Source of the DNA: Pseudobdellovibrionaceae bacterium
Lineage (GTDB): Bacteria; Bdellovibrionota; Bdellovibrionia; Bdellovibrionales; JAMPXM01
Reading direction: 5' to 3'
Assembly (NCBI GenBank): GCA_021463345.1
Contig: JAJTYM010000013.1
Coordinates: 1 to 64,000, forward strand
DNA length: 64,000 nt
Made by a program: the position numbers and the translations under genes. This document shows, piece by piece, positions 1-8,589 of this stretch (the stretch's first letter is position 1; the number at the start of each line of letters is the position of its first letter). A model generated the notes under the pieces. The model did no database searches. It was not told the DNA's origin and worked only from the letters and a program-made list of their open reading frames with translations.

Positions 1-40
1 CGCACCTTTTTGTAGCGCATATGCGCTACAAAAAGGTGCG
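1..40. repeat. Palindromic repeat, copy 1 (perfect 40-bp palindrome)
   Basis: Bases 1-20 are the exact reverse complement of bases 21-40, with no loop. The arms carry the same CGCACCTTTTTGTAGCGC core as the copy at 39734-39817, and the outer core matches the copy at 32764-32846. The copy is cut by the window edge on the left, and on the right it runs into TGTCGC where the others have TGTCACC. It lies about 100 bases beyond the stop of feoB, which is transcribed towards it. The stem plus T-run makes a transcription terminator plausible, and the repetition suggests a REP-like dispersed element. Confidence 0.85.
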
Positions 41-138
41 TGTCGCGTTTTCGCGGGCTCGCGGATGCTGTTGGCGAAGGCATGCTTGAGGATTTCATCA
101 ACACCTCCGTGACCCCCGCCCCCCCTCGCCCTGCGGGT

Positions 139-2148
139 TCAGGCGACGCCGAACGCTCGGAGTCCCTGGACGAGGGCGACGACAAGGATGTAAGCGACAA
201 GGTTGAAAACCACGAGTTGCGCGATCGCCGTCCTCCAGCCCCCGAATTCGCGGGCCGCGATGATGACCGTCGAAAGGCATTGCAGCGCGATCATGAAGAA
301 AACGATCAGACCCAGGACCGAAGCGAACGTGAAGAGCGGGCGGCCGTCCGGGGCTTTGGCCTCGCGCATTTTCGTGAGCAGCGACTCCCGCATCGTCGCG
401 TCGTCGTCGCCGTCGGCGATGTGGAAAACGACCGCCAAGGATGAAACGAAGACCTCTCGCGCGGCGAAGGCCGACATCAAGCCGATTCCCGTGCGCCAAT
501 CGCCGCCCATCGGCTCGAAGATCGGCTCGAGCGGCTTGGCGACCCGGCCCGCGTAGCTCGTGTTCAGGCGCTCGGAGGCGTCCTCGAGCCCGTGGTTCGG
601 GAACGTCGTCGCGGCCCAGAAGACCAGGGCGAAGACGAAGATCGGCGGTCCGGCCCGCTTGACGTAGTTGAACGTGCGCGTCCACGCTTGGCGCGCGACG
701 TGGACGGCCAGCGGCCTCCGGTACACAGGCAGTTCCAGCAGGAAAAACGAGCGATCCCTCGCCTTGACGAACCGCCCGACGAGGACGGCGGCGACGGCGC
801 CGACGAAAAGGGAGCCGATGTAGATGGCGGCGAGAGCGAGCCCGCCTTTCCACGCGTCCTCGCCCGCGAACAAGAAGCCCAGGAGCAGGGCGTACACGGG
901 AAGGCGCGCGCTGCAGCTCATGAGCGGGAGAATGAACAGCGTGAGCCAGCGCTCTTTGCGTGAATTGATCGTGCGCGCCGCCATCATCGCGGGCACGGCG
1001 CAAGCGTAACCGGACAGCAGCGGCACGAACGAACGGCCCCCGAGCCCGAGGGCTGAAAGCGGGCGATCGACGAGCGTCGCCGAGCGCGCGAGATAGCCCG
1101 AGTCCTCGAGGAAAGCGATGCCGAGGAAAAGGATGAAGATCTGCGGGACGAAAACCAGGACCGCGGCGACGCTGGCGATGATCCCGTTGGCCGCGAGTTG
1201 CGCCCAGAGGCTGTCGGGCGCGAACTCCAGGATCTTTTCGCCGATGAAGCTGAACGCCTGGTCCACGCCGTCCATCAAGGGGGCCGCGGCCCAGAAAATC
1301 GCCGAGAACAACCCGCCCATGATCAGGAAAAAACACACGAGCCCGAAAACGGGGTGCAGGAGAACGCGGTCCAGGCGCTCGGTCCAACGCTGCGTCACTC
1401 CTGTTCCGGCCACGCCGGCTTTGGCGCCCGCTCCGCCCCCGCCCGTTCCGGCCGTGAACGCGGGCCGCGCCGCGAGCGCGCGAGCGCTCAATTCGGAATT
1501 GGCGCGAAAACCGGCCTCGAGCTTCTGCGCGCTCCATGGCGCGATCGGCTTCGGCCGCCCGCGGGCCGCCCCGACGGCGTCAGCCGCGCGAAGCTGGCCG
1601 CGCACCAGGGTCAAGAGCTCCTGCACGCCGCCGCCCAAACGGCCGTCGACGCCGACGACAGGGACCCCGAGCTCGGCGGAAAGCGTCCGCAGATCGAGGG
1701 CCTCGCCTCTCTCCTCGAGCAAATCGAGCATGGTGATCGCCACGACCACCTCGAAACCCGCCTCGAGCAGCTGGCGCGTGAGCAGAAGATGACGCGCGAT
1801 TTGCGTCGCGTCGACCACCGAGATCACCAACCGCGCCGCGCCGAATTCACGATGCGCGAAGATCGCGGCGAGCGCGACCTCCTCGTCCGGCGACTTGGGC
1901 TCGAGGCTGTAAGTCCCCGGAGTGTCCATGACCGGGATCGGCTCTCCGTAACGCTCCTGACTGGAACCGACCGAGTAATCGACGGTCGCGCCCGGATAGT
2001 TCACCGTCTTGAACCGGCTGCCCGTGAGCCAATTGAACAACGTCGTCTTGCCGGAATTGGGCGAGCCGACGAGCGCCACCACGCCCGCGGGCGGAGCGGT
2101 TCCAGGTTCGGCGCTCACGGCGCCAGCCGCGTCTACAACAGAACGCAT
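139..2148 (-). CDS. feoB: Ferrous iron transporter FeoB
   Basis: This is the inner-membrane Fe(II) permease with an N-terminal GTPase domain (669 aa). The G1 loop GSPNSGKTT is at residues 28-36 and the G3 motif DTPG at 75-78. The helical spacer is followed by a polytopic membrane region from about residue 265, opening with the FeoB-like stretch LDRVLLHPVFG. The start lies inside the end of feoA, with a GGAGG six bases upstream, so the two genes are translationally coupled. An oddity is the G4 motif: it reads TMLD (139-142) where FeoB normally has NxxD, so the guanine-contacting Asn is Thr. The length is somewhat short for FeoB (E. coli 773 aa). Confidence 0.96.
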   Translation of the reverse strand: MRSVVDAAGAVSAEPGTAPPAGVVALVGSPNSGKTTLFNWLTGSRFKTVNYPGATVDYSVGSSQERYGEPIPVMDTPGTYSLEPKSPDEEVALAAIFAHREFGAARLVISVVDATQIARHLLLTRQLLEAGFEVVVAITMLDLLEERGEALDLRTLSAELGVPVVGVDGRLGGGVQELLTLVRGQLRAADAVGAARGRPKPIAPWSAQKLEAGFRANSELSARALAARPAFTAGTGGGGAGAKAGVAGTGVTQRWTERLDRVLLHPVFGLVCFFLIMGGLFSAIFWAAAPLMDGVDQAFSFIGEKILEFAPDSLWAQLAANGIIASVAAVLVFVPQIFILFLGIAFLEDSGYLARSATLVDRPLSALGLGGRSFVPLLSGYACAVPAMMAARTINSRKERWLTLFILPLMSCSARLPVYALLLGFLFAGEDAWKGGLALAAIYIGSLFVGAVAAVLVGRFVKARDRSFFLLELPVYRRPLAVHVARQAWTRTFNYVKRAGPPIFVFALVFWAATTFPNHGLEDASERLNTSYAGRVAKPLEPIFEPMGGDWRTGIGLMSAFAAREVFVSSLAVVFHIADGDDDATMRESLLTKMREAKAPDGRPLFTFASVLGLIVFFMIALQCLSTVIIAAREFGGWRTAIAQLVVFNLVAYILVVALVQGLRAFGVA

Positions 2149-2360
2149 TCGGCCTCCTGTCGGCGAAGCGCGACGGTCATGTTCCGCACGGTCACCAGGA
2201 TGGGATCGCCGAACGCGACCCGTCCCTTGACGGTCGCGATCTCACCGGGGATGAATCCGAGCTCGCGCAGCCGGGAGAGAAGAACGGCATCGCCCTCGAG
2301 TCCCCGGATCGGGCCTTGAAATCGGACAGGGGCGGCGGCGAGCGTCTTTTTGGGTTCCAT
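2133..2360 (-). CDS. feoA: Ferrous iron transport protein FeoA
   Basis: This is a small SH3-like cytoplasmic partner of FeoB (75 aa). The family pattern is visible: LSRLRELGFIPGE followed by a GDPILV-type strand and a second strand with RNMTVALRR. The ATG at 2360 gives the usual FeoA length. A TTG start at 2399 would add 13 residues, so the start is not certain. It overlaps feoB by 16 bases, upstream of it in the same operon. No convincing Fur box was seen in the 125 bases between this gene and the VOC gene. Confidence 0.9.
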   Translation of the reverse strand: MEPKKTLAAAPVRFQGPIRGLEGDAVLLSRLRELGFIPGEIATVKGRVAFGDPILVTVRNMTVALRRQEAECVLL

Positions 2361-2485
2361 GACGGTCGGTATCTTGCGGCGCGCGAACCCTCCAGTCAAA
2401 GCCGGCCGCGCGAACTCCGTAAAACGAAGGGCAACTCCTTGTTTTGCGGCTTACTTGAAAAGGTATTGAGATCCGGCGGAAGCCC

Positions 2486-2914
2486 CTAGAACGTGATCCT
2501 GACCGATTCGCCCGATCGCTTCGCCGGCCCGTGGAAAACGGCTTCGATGTTGTTGCCGTCCGGGTCCAGGATGAATGCGCCGTAATAGCCGGGGTGGTAA
2601 GGGCGCGGACCCGGCGCGCCGTTGTCCCGGCCGCCGGCCTCAAGCGCCGCGCGATAGAAACGGCTCACCATCTCCCGGTCTTTCGCCTGAAACGCGAGAT
2701 GAACAGGGCCCGTCAGGCGCCCCTGAGCCGCGCGGCTGTCCTGGCTGGAAACGAAGAGCTCATCGATCCAAAAAAAATCCGGCCCCTCGCCGCCCAACGG
2801 GACGTCGAGCGCCCGGCCCACGGCCTGATAGAATTTTTTGCTCGCCTGCAGATCGCGCACGACGAGTTGGATGTGGTCGACCAGACGGCCTCTGTGCAGT
2901 TCCTGCGTCTCCAT
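2486..2914 (-). CDS. VOC-family (glyoxalase/bleomycin-resistance fold) protein
   Basis: A 142-residue single-domain VOC protein. It begins with the typical strand VDHIQLVVRDLQASKKFY and ends with the second module signature FILDPDGNNIEAVFHG, where the Glu is a usual metal ligand. The His of VDHIQL and the His of GPVHLAF would be further ligands. The ATG at 2914 has a GAGGAG nine bases upstream; an in-frame ATG at 2944 lacks one. The substrate cannot be told from sequence. It lies between the TPR/ankyrin gene and feoA on the same strand, but a shared role is not implied. Confidence 0.85.
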   Translation of the reverse strand: METQELHRGRLVDHIQLVVRDLQASKKFYQAVGRALDVPLGGEGPDFFWIDELFVSSQDSRAAQGRLTGPVHLAFQAKDREMVSRFYRAALEAGGRDNGAPGPRPYHPGYYGAFILDPDGNNIEAVFHGPAKRSGESVRITF

Positions 2915-2963
2915 GTTTTGCGTCTCCTCATTCGCTGGAAGCATCGCCGTTGAGTCGGGAATT

Positions 2964-4259
2964 TCAAACGGTCTTTCCGACCAGCACGGTCTTCATCCGG
3001 TCCCAACCGACGAACTCGAGCTCCGGTCCGAACAACTCGTCCATCGCGGCCGGCGGGATCCAACCGAGCGCCGTCGGCTCCTCGCGGTCCTCGTAATAAA
3101 GCGCGCCCAGCAGGCGTTCCAGCCGGCGCGGCGTGACCAGGCGCAGCCGCGCGATGGCGTCGATGTTGCGCGTGTAACGCGAAAGGTAGTGCCGATCGGT
3201 CTCTTCGTACGAGCCGGCGAGCGGGGCCTCCGGGAGTTCGATCCACTCCAGCGTGAACACGCCGACCCGGCCTGAGGTATCCTTGGTCAATTCCGCGAAA
3301 TCCTCGGGCCGCTCCTCCCAGGGCTTGAGCCCGAAGATCTCCAGCAGCACCGGCACGACGTCGGTGGCGAGTTCGGCGCGCGTGAGCCCGAAGGAGACGC
3401 CGGGCACCTGCAAATCCTCGAAGTCGTCGGGCTCGGGGCAGCGGACGGCGCGCGCCGGGAGGCCGGTGAGCGTCTCGTAGATCTCGCTCACCAAGCCGCC
3501 GTACGTCGCAAACGGCCCGGCGGCGAGCGGTTGGACTTTCGGGAAATAGCCTTCGAGCAGGCGCACGGAACGGAGATCGGCGCTCGCGCGCGCCAGTTCC
3601 AAAGGCGTGACCCCTTTCGAGCCCTTCCCCGCGGGATCGGCGCCGAACTGCAGCAGCCAATCGGCGACTTTCACATGGCTGTTCTGAATGGCCAAGTGGA
3701 GCGGCTGCCAACCCTCGCGGTCGCGAACATCGAGATCAGCCCCGTCCTCCCAAGCGCGCTCGACTTCGGCGATCTCGCCGGCGGCGGCGGCTTTGAGCAA
3801 CGCGCGGCTGGCCTCCTCGGGAGAGCGGTACGGCCGCGGCGGCGGCTCGCCCGAACTCAAAAGGCGGACTTTCTCCGGCACGTCCTCTTCGCGCACGGCA
3901 CCTTGTCTCATGGCGTCCCGGTAGCGATCCACGAGCGTCGCACGCAAGTCATGCGTCATCTCGTTGAAATAGACCGTGACGGCCTCGTTGGCCGATTTGG
4001 CGTCGCCGTCCGCGAGACACGAAGTGATGTAATGGACGGCGGTGGAGCCGTCCCTGGGATCCAGCTCGAGCGCGCACAGAAAAGCGCGCCGCGCCTCGCG
4101 TTCGTGGCCGAGCGCTCCCAGGGCCGCTCCATAGAGTTTCCAGATCTCCGTCTCCTCAGGATGGGACTCCAGCCATGAACCGGCGAACGCGACCAGCTCC
4201 TCGAGCCGCCCCTTCCTGTACAAATCCAACGCGCGGTCCAAAGCCTCCGCCGACGTCAC
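2964..4259 (-). CDS. TPR and ankyrin-repeat protein with unknown C-terminal domain
   Basis: A 431-residue, apparently cytoplasmic protein with no signal peptide. Residues about 1-130 look like TPR helices (LGALGHEREARRAFLCALEL is one unit). Residues about 150-240 carry two or three ankyrin repeats, seen as DREGWQPLHLAIQNSHVKVA and GVTPLELARA. The last ~185 residues form an acidic region that I do not recognise. The start is GTG at 4259, preceded by AAGGGGG. TPR plus ankyrin suggests a protein-interaction scaffold; no catalytic motif was seen. Confidence 0.75.
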   Translation of the reverse strand: MTSAEALDRALDLYRKGRLEELVAFAGSWLESHPEETEIWKLYGAALGALGHEREARRAFLCALELDPRDGSTAVHYITSCLADGDAKSANEAVTVYFNEMTHDLRATLVDRYRDAMRQGAVREEDVPEKVRLLSSGEPPPRPYRSPEEASRALLKAAAAGEIAEVERAWEDGADLDVRDREGWQPLHLAIQNSHVKVADWLLQFGADPAGKGSKGVTPLELARASADLRSVRLLEGYFPKVQPLAAGPFATYGGLVSEIYETLTGLPARAVRCPEPDDFEDLQVPGVSFGLTRAELATDVVPVLLEIFGLKPWEERPEDFAELTKDTSGRVGVFTLEWIELPEAPLAGSYEETDRHYLSRYTRNIDAIARLRLVTPRRLERLLGALYYEDREEPTALGWIPPAAMDELFGPELEFVGWDRMKTVLVGKTV

Positions 4260-4433
4260 TCATCCCCCTTTGGCTCAAAGCACAGAGGTTACACGCGGTC
4301 TTCGCGCCTGTCGAACAATTCGACCGGGTGAACGAAAGACAATAGAATCTCCGCACCCTTCCGCGGCCTTCCCATCCCCCCGCGGGTTAGGATCGCGCAG
4401 CGATCCCGCGCCGAGCGCGGGCCCGGAGGCGAA

Positions 4434-6458
4434 ATGACCGCATTCACCGTCACGGAAAAACTCATCCGCTCGCATCTGGTCTCCGGCACGATGAAGCCCG
4501 GCGAGGAGATCGGCCTGCGCGTCGACCAAACCCTCACCCAAGACGCGACGGGGACCTTGGTGATGCTCGAGCTCGAGGCGATGGGCCTCGCCCGAGCGAA
4601 GACGGACGTCTCGGTCCAATACGTCGACCACAACCTGATCCAGGAAGACCACAAAAACCCCGACGATCATCTCTTCCTGCTCAGTTGCTGCCAGAGGTTC
4701 GGGATCTGGTACTCGCGACCCGGCAACGGCGTCAGTCACCCGGTCCACCAGGAGCGTTTCGGCAAACCGGGGCAAACCCTGCTCGGCTCCGATTCCCATA
4801 CGCCGGCCGCCGGCGCCATCGGCATGTTCGCCCTGGGCTCGGGCGGGATGGAGGTCGCGCTCGCCATCGCCGGCGAACCCGCGTTCGTAAAAATGCCGCG
4901 CGTGCACGGGGTGAAGCTCGTCGGTCGACTCCCCGACTGGGTGAGCGCCAAGGACGTGATCCTCGAACTCCTCCGCCGGCACGGAGTCGACGGGGGTTCG
5001 GGCCGGGTGTTCGAGTGCTTCGGCCCCGGTCTCGACGCGTTGAGCGCGATGGACCGGCACGTGATCGCCAACATGGGCGTCGAGCTTGGCGCGCTCACCA
5101 CGGTTTTCCCTTCGGACGGAGAGGTTCGCCGCTTCCTGCGCGGGCAGGGGCGGGAGGGCGATTGGATCGAGATCCTCGCCGATCCCGGCTGTCGTTACGA
5201 CACGCTGGAAGAAGTCGATCTGAGCGCGCTGGAACCGCTGATCGCCATGCCCTCGAGCCCAGGCAACGTGCGCCCCGTGCGCGAGGTCGCGGGGACCCCG
5301 ATCTACCAAGCTTACGTCGGATCGAGCGCGAACCCCGGCTATCGCGACTTCGCGATGGCGGCGGCGATCGTCCGCGATCGGCGCGTCCATCCGCGCGTTT
5401 CGTTCGACGTCAACCCGACCTCACGCCAACTTCTCGAGGACATCGCGCGCGACGGCCATCTGTTTTCCCTGGTCCGCGCCGGCGCGAGGATACACCAGGC
5501 CGGCTGCAACGGATGCATCGGCATGGGCCAGGCGCCCGCGACCAAGGAGTATTCCCTGCGCACGGTGCCGCGCAACTTTCCCGGACGCTCTGGCGCGCGC
5601 GAAGACAAAGTCTGCCTCGTTTCGCCCGAAACCGCCGCGGCGAGCGCGCTCACGGGCGCGATCACCGACCCGCGGGCGCTCGGCGTTCCGTACCCCGAGA
5701 TCGCGGAAAGCCAACACCGCGATCTCGACACCGGCTATCTGGTCCCGCCGCTCCCGCTCGAGGCCGCGCTCGGGATAAAGATCGTCAAGGGACCCAACAT
5801 CGCGGCGTTGCCGGATTTCGAGCCCTTGCCGGACCTCATCTCCGCCCTCTGCCTGCTCAAAGTCGGCGACCACGTCTCGACCGACGAGATCCTCCCAGCC
5901 GGCGCGCGCGTCCTGCCGTACCGGAGCAACATCCCCAAGATCGCCGAGTTCGCGTTCGACATCGTCGATCCGACGTACGCCGCGCGCGCACGGGCTCGGC
6001 GAGGCCGCGGGCATTGCATCATCGGCGGCCTGAATTACGGGCAAGGCTCGAGCCGCGAGCACGCCGCGCTCGCCCCGCGCTTCCTCGGCCTGCGCTTCGT
6101 GCTGGCGAAAACGTTCGCCCGCATCCACGCGCAGAACCTCGCCAATTTCGGCGTTCTGCCGCTCGCCTTCGCCGCTCCCGACGACTACGACAGGATCCGC
6201 CCCGGCGACGAGCTCGAACTGCGTTCCCTTCACGAAAGCCTTTCCGAAGGCTCCGCGCACGAGATCCACAACGTCACCACCGGGGAAGTTTACCTGGCGA
6301 CCCACGGTCTCACCCGCCACCAGCTGCGTGTCCTCCGCTCCGGAGGAGTCATCAGCTTCATGAAGCGCCAGATCGAAGCCAATAGCGCGATCCTAAGGGC
6401 GAAGCCCGACACGGACGCCGCCGACTCCGTGGAGGCGACCGTCGCGCCGCTCACTTGA
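4434..6458 (+). CDS. Aconitate hydratase
   Basis: TCA-cycle [4Fe-4S] enzyme that interconverts citrate and isocitrate (674 aa, the shorter bacterial/mitochondrial-like class rather than AcnB). Visible family marks are QDATGTLVMLELEAMG, GSDSHTP, the cluster cysteines in AGCNGCIGMGQAP with an earlier Cys in LLSCCQRFG, and the swivelling-domain motif GGLNYGQGSSREHAA. It starts at an ATG after GGAGG. It is divergent from the TPR/ankyrin gene, with 174 bases between. The sucAB-lpd genes elsewhere in the window serve the same cycle. Confidence 0.94.
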   Translation: MTAFTVTEKLIRSHLVSGTMKPGEEIGLRVDQTLTQDATGTLVMLELEAMGLARAKTDVSVQYVDHNLIQEDHKNPDDHLFLLSCCQRFGIWYSRPGNGVSHPVHQERFGKPGQTLLGSDSHTPAAGAIGMFALGSGGMEVALAIAGEPAFVKMPRVHGVKLVGRLPDWVSAKDVILELLRRHGVDGGSGRVFECFGPGLDALSAMDRHVIANMGVELGALTTVFPSDGEVRRFLRGQGREGDWIEILADPGCRYDTLEEVDLSALEPLIAMPSSPGNVRPVREVAGTPIYQAYVGSSANPGYRDFAMAAAIVRDRRVHPRVSFDVNPTSRQLLEDIARDGHLFSLVRAGARIHQAGCNGCIGMGQAPATKEYSLRTVPRNFPGRSGAREDKVCLVSPETAAASALTGAITDPRALGVPYPEIAESQHRDLDTGYLVPPLPLEAALGIKIVKGPNIAALPDFEPLPDLISALCLLKVGDHVSTDEILPAGARVLPYRSNIPKIAEFAFDIVDPTYAARARARRGRGHCIIGGLNYGQGSSREHAALAPRFLGLRFVLAKTFARIHAQNLANFGVLPLAFAAPDDYDRIRPGDELELRSLHESLSEGSAHEIHNVTTGEVYLATHGLTRHQLRVLRSGGVISFMKRQIEANSAILRAKPDTDAADSVEATVAPLT

Positions 6459-6501
6459 CTCGAATCGAGCGTCCCGGATCGATACGCCTGTCCCGGTTCC
6501 C

Positions 6502-6531
6502 TTGCGGCGGGTTTTCTTCGTCATGTATTAT
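6502..6531 (+). promoter_or_regulatory. Possible sigma-70 promoter
   Basis: TTGCGG (6502-6507) and TATTAT (6526-6531) are separated by 18 bases in a locally AT-richer stretch between the aconitase stop and the next start. It would drive the exported-protein gene at 6657. This is a visual match only; no other support exists. Confidence 0.3.
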
Positions 6532-6656
6532 GTAACAAGGAGCCTCGACCTCCCTCGACTCATCCTGCACGCGCACGAGCCAGTTCCATCTAGGCCCCAT
6601 CCCGACGCCGCACGCGCCTGAATCAAAAGCCGACGCTCCGGAAAGACAGGTCGACC

Positions 6657-7532
6657 ATGCGGTTCCTGATCGCAGTCACCCTACTGATCTACGGCGGCCT
6701 CTACGCCGAAAGCCGAACGGCCCTCGGGCCTCGGCGCATTCCATCGTCGGCTTTCCACCCAGCTTCGTTCCGGCAGGCGCCGGCCCGCGCGCCGGCGGAA
6801 CTCGCCACCGAACACGTGGTCGCGCTGTCGCCGGACCTGCACATCAACTTCGATGAACACGGCCTGATCGTCCAGGCCGACGGCGACGGTGGCGATACGG
6901 CGCAACGGACCGGGATGTTCTATTTCATCTACGACGACCCGCCCTCGTTCGCCCGCGCGCTCGATCAACTCGAGGTGCGGCCGGGCGTCTACGTCAGGCA
7001 CCCGCATCAGGAGGGGTTCCGCAGCGATCCGCGCGAATTCTCGCGCGACCAGCAGCGCGCGCTCGTGATCGCCATGGGCGCGTACGGCATGAGCGACCGC
7101 CTTTGGCGGATGACCAGGGAGCATCTCAAACGTTTCGGGAAATACCAGAACCGCGATTTCATCGGGCCGTCGCACGTGGGCGAGTACATCCGCGCCTACC
7201 GGGTCGCGCAGCTGTACCCCGTGCTGCTCGTCACGGACGTGGTTCTTCTCGTCAATTCCCTGCGCATCGCCATCGCCCACCGCGGCGACCCGGATCATTC
7301 CGACGACAACAACCACGTCATGTCGCTCGCGCAATCGCGTTACGTGATGCCGACGCCGGCGAGTTGGTGCGCCCGGAAGATCTACAAGAAATTCCGCCCG
7401 CCGAACGAAGGCAACTACCGCAAGAACGAGACGCACGCGGCGCAAGGCGCGCTCGTCTGGTACCACCGCGCCGAGAACAACGGCAATCCCCTGATAGCGG
7501 AATCGTACCGCGACGTGATCAACAATCTCTGA
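6657..7532 (+). CDS. Exported protein of unknown function
   Basis: A 291-residue protein with an N-terminal hydrophobic stretch (LIAVTLLIYGGLYAES) that looks like a Sec signal peptide. The mature part has the phrases GDTAQRTGMFYF, VYVRHPHQEGF and SRDQQRALVIAMGAYG. This GDTAQR...RHP...SRDQ order recalls helical-barrel, glycosidase-like proteins, but I cannot name a family with confidence. No clear catalytic pair was identified. The gene overlaps the end of the convergent acyltransferase gene by 14 bases. Confidence 0.75.
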   Translation: MRFLIAVTLLIYGGLYAESRTALGPRRIPSSAFHPASFRQAPARAPAELATEHVVALSPDLHINFDEHGLIVQADGDGGDTAQRTGMFYFIYDDPPSFARALDQLEVRPGVYVRHPHQEGFRSDPREFSRDQQRALVIAMGAYGMSDRLWRMTREHLKRFGKYQNRDFIGPSHVGEYIRAYRVAQLYPVLLVTDVVLLVNSLRIAIAHRGDPDHSDDNNHVMSLAQSRYVMPTPASWCARKIYKKFRPPNEGNYRKNETHAAQGALVWYHRAENNGNPLIAESYRDVINNL

Positions 7533-8427
7533 CTTCGGCCGCGGACGTCCCCCACTCGGCGAGCGCGCGGTCCTTGGCCGACCAGATCTCCCTGACCCAG
7601 GCCTGCGCGCGCTCCCGCGCGCAGGCGTCGCGGAGATAGTCGCCGCTCTTGAGCGCCTGCGGGATCTCGAGTTCGCGGATGCTGACGCGGATCTCGCGCA
7701 CCCGCCCCGACAAGAGGCTCCACAGCGTCACCTTCTCCAGCGAATAGTGGATCGTCACGTCGAGCAGCCCCGCGAACCGGTCGCCCATCGCCTCGAGCAC
7801 GAACGCCAGGCCGCCGGCTTTTGGCGCCAGCAAGTGCCGGTACGGCGATCCTTGGCGCGCGCGCTTTTCCGGAGTGAACCGCGTGCCCTCGAGGAAGTTG
7901 AGGATCGAGACGTCCATGCCGCGGAAACGATCGCACGCCCGCTTCACCGCATCGTAGTCCTCGGCTCGCTTCTCGGGATGTCTCTCAAGCGTCTCCTTCG
8001 AATGGCGCCGCATGAACGGGTAATCGAGCGCCCACCAAGCCAACCCCAGGACGGGCACGTACAGCAGCTCCCATTTGAGGAAGAACCTCAGGAACGGGAT
8101 CCGTCGGTTGAAGATCTCCTGCAACACGACGATATCGACCCAGGAACGGTGGTTGGCGACGACGACGTACGACCGGTCCTTGCGCAACCCTTCGCCGCCG
8201 GAGACCCGCCATGACATCCCGTGCAAAGCCGTCAGTCCCGCCCCGTTGACGGAAATCCAATTCTCGCCGAAAGCCGCCATCAAGGCCGAAGAAAACCGCC
8301 GCAGCCGCGAACCCCGCGGTGAGAGGAGCTTGAACGGAATGAAGAGATAGATGAGCAGCCCCCAGAACAGGGTGTTGAGCGCGAAGCCCATGAACGCGAC
8401 GCTGCCTTTGACAAGACCGGGAACCAT
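7519..8427 (-). CDS. 1-acyl-glycerol-3-phosphate acyltransferase-like protein (YihG/PlsC type)
   Basis: A membrane acyltransferase of the PlsC/LPLAT superfamily (302 aa), most like E. coli YihG in pattern. It has an N-terminal membrane helix (VAFMGFALNTLFWGLLIYLF), the HX4D catalytic motif in NHRSWVDIVV, the WALDYPFMRRHS segment and the substrate motif FLEGTRFTPEKR followed by LLAPKAGG. The ATG at 8427 is chosen because AGGAGG lies eight bases upstream; an upstream ATG at 8457 has no such site. It probably acylates lysophosphatidic acid or a related lysophospholipid. The gene is divergent from the glycosyltransferase. Confidence 0.88.
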   Translation of the reverse strand: MVPGLVKGSVAFMGFALNTLFWGLLIYLFIPFKLLSPRGSRLRRFSSALMAAFGENWISVNGAGLTALHGMSWRVSGGEGLRKDRSYVVVANHRSWVDIVVLQEIFNRRIPFLRFFLKWELLYVPVLGLAWWALDYPFMRRHSKETLERHPEKRAEDYDAVKRACDRFRGMDVSILNFLEGTRFTPEKRARQGSPYRHLLAPKAGGLAFVLEAMGDRFAGLLDVTIHYSLEKVTLWSLLSGRVREIRVSIRELEIPQALKSGDYLRDACARERAQAWVREIWSAKDRALAEWGTSAAEVRDC

Positions 8428-8589
8428 GGCCGACGCCTCCTGGTTTTCTTTTGCCATGCCAGGCGGGTTGGGGCAACGTTGGAGGAGCGCGCGCAGCGTA
8501 TCCGCGCGGAACCGGCCGCGAGATTCCGGCCGCATCGCTTTCCGCCCTCGCTCTCGCGCGCTCTTGGCCGTGCTCCCGGATTGTGCTTT

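Noticed and set aside
2361-2485. A Fur box upstream of feoAB
   Set aside because: No stretch close to the GATAATGATAATCATTATC consensus could be found in this gap.
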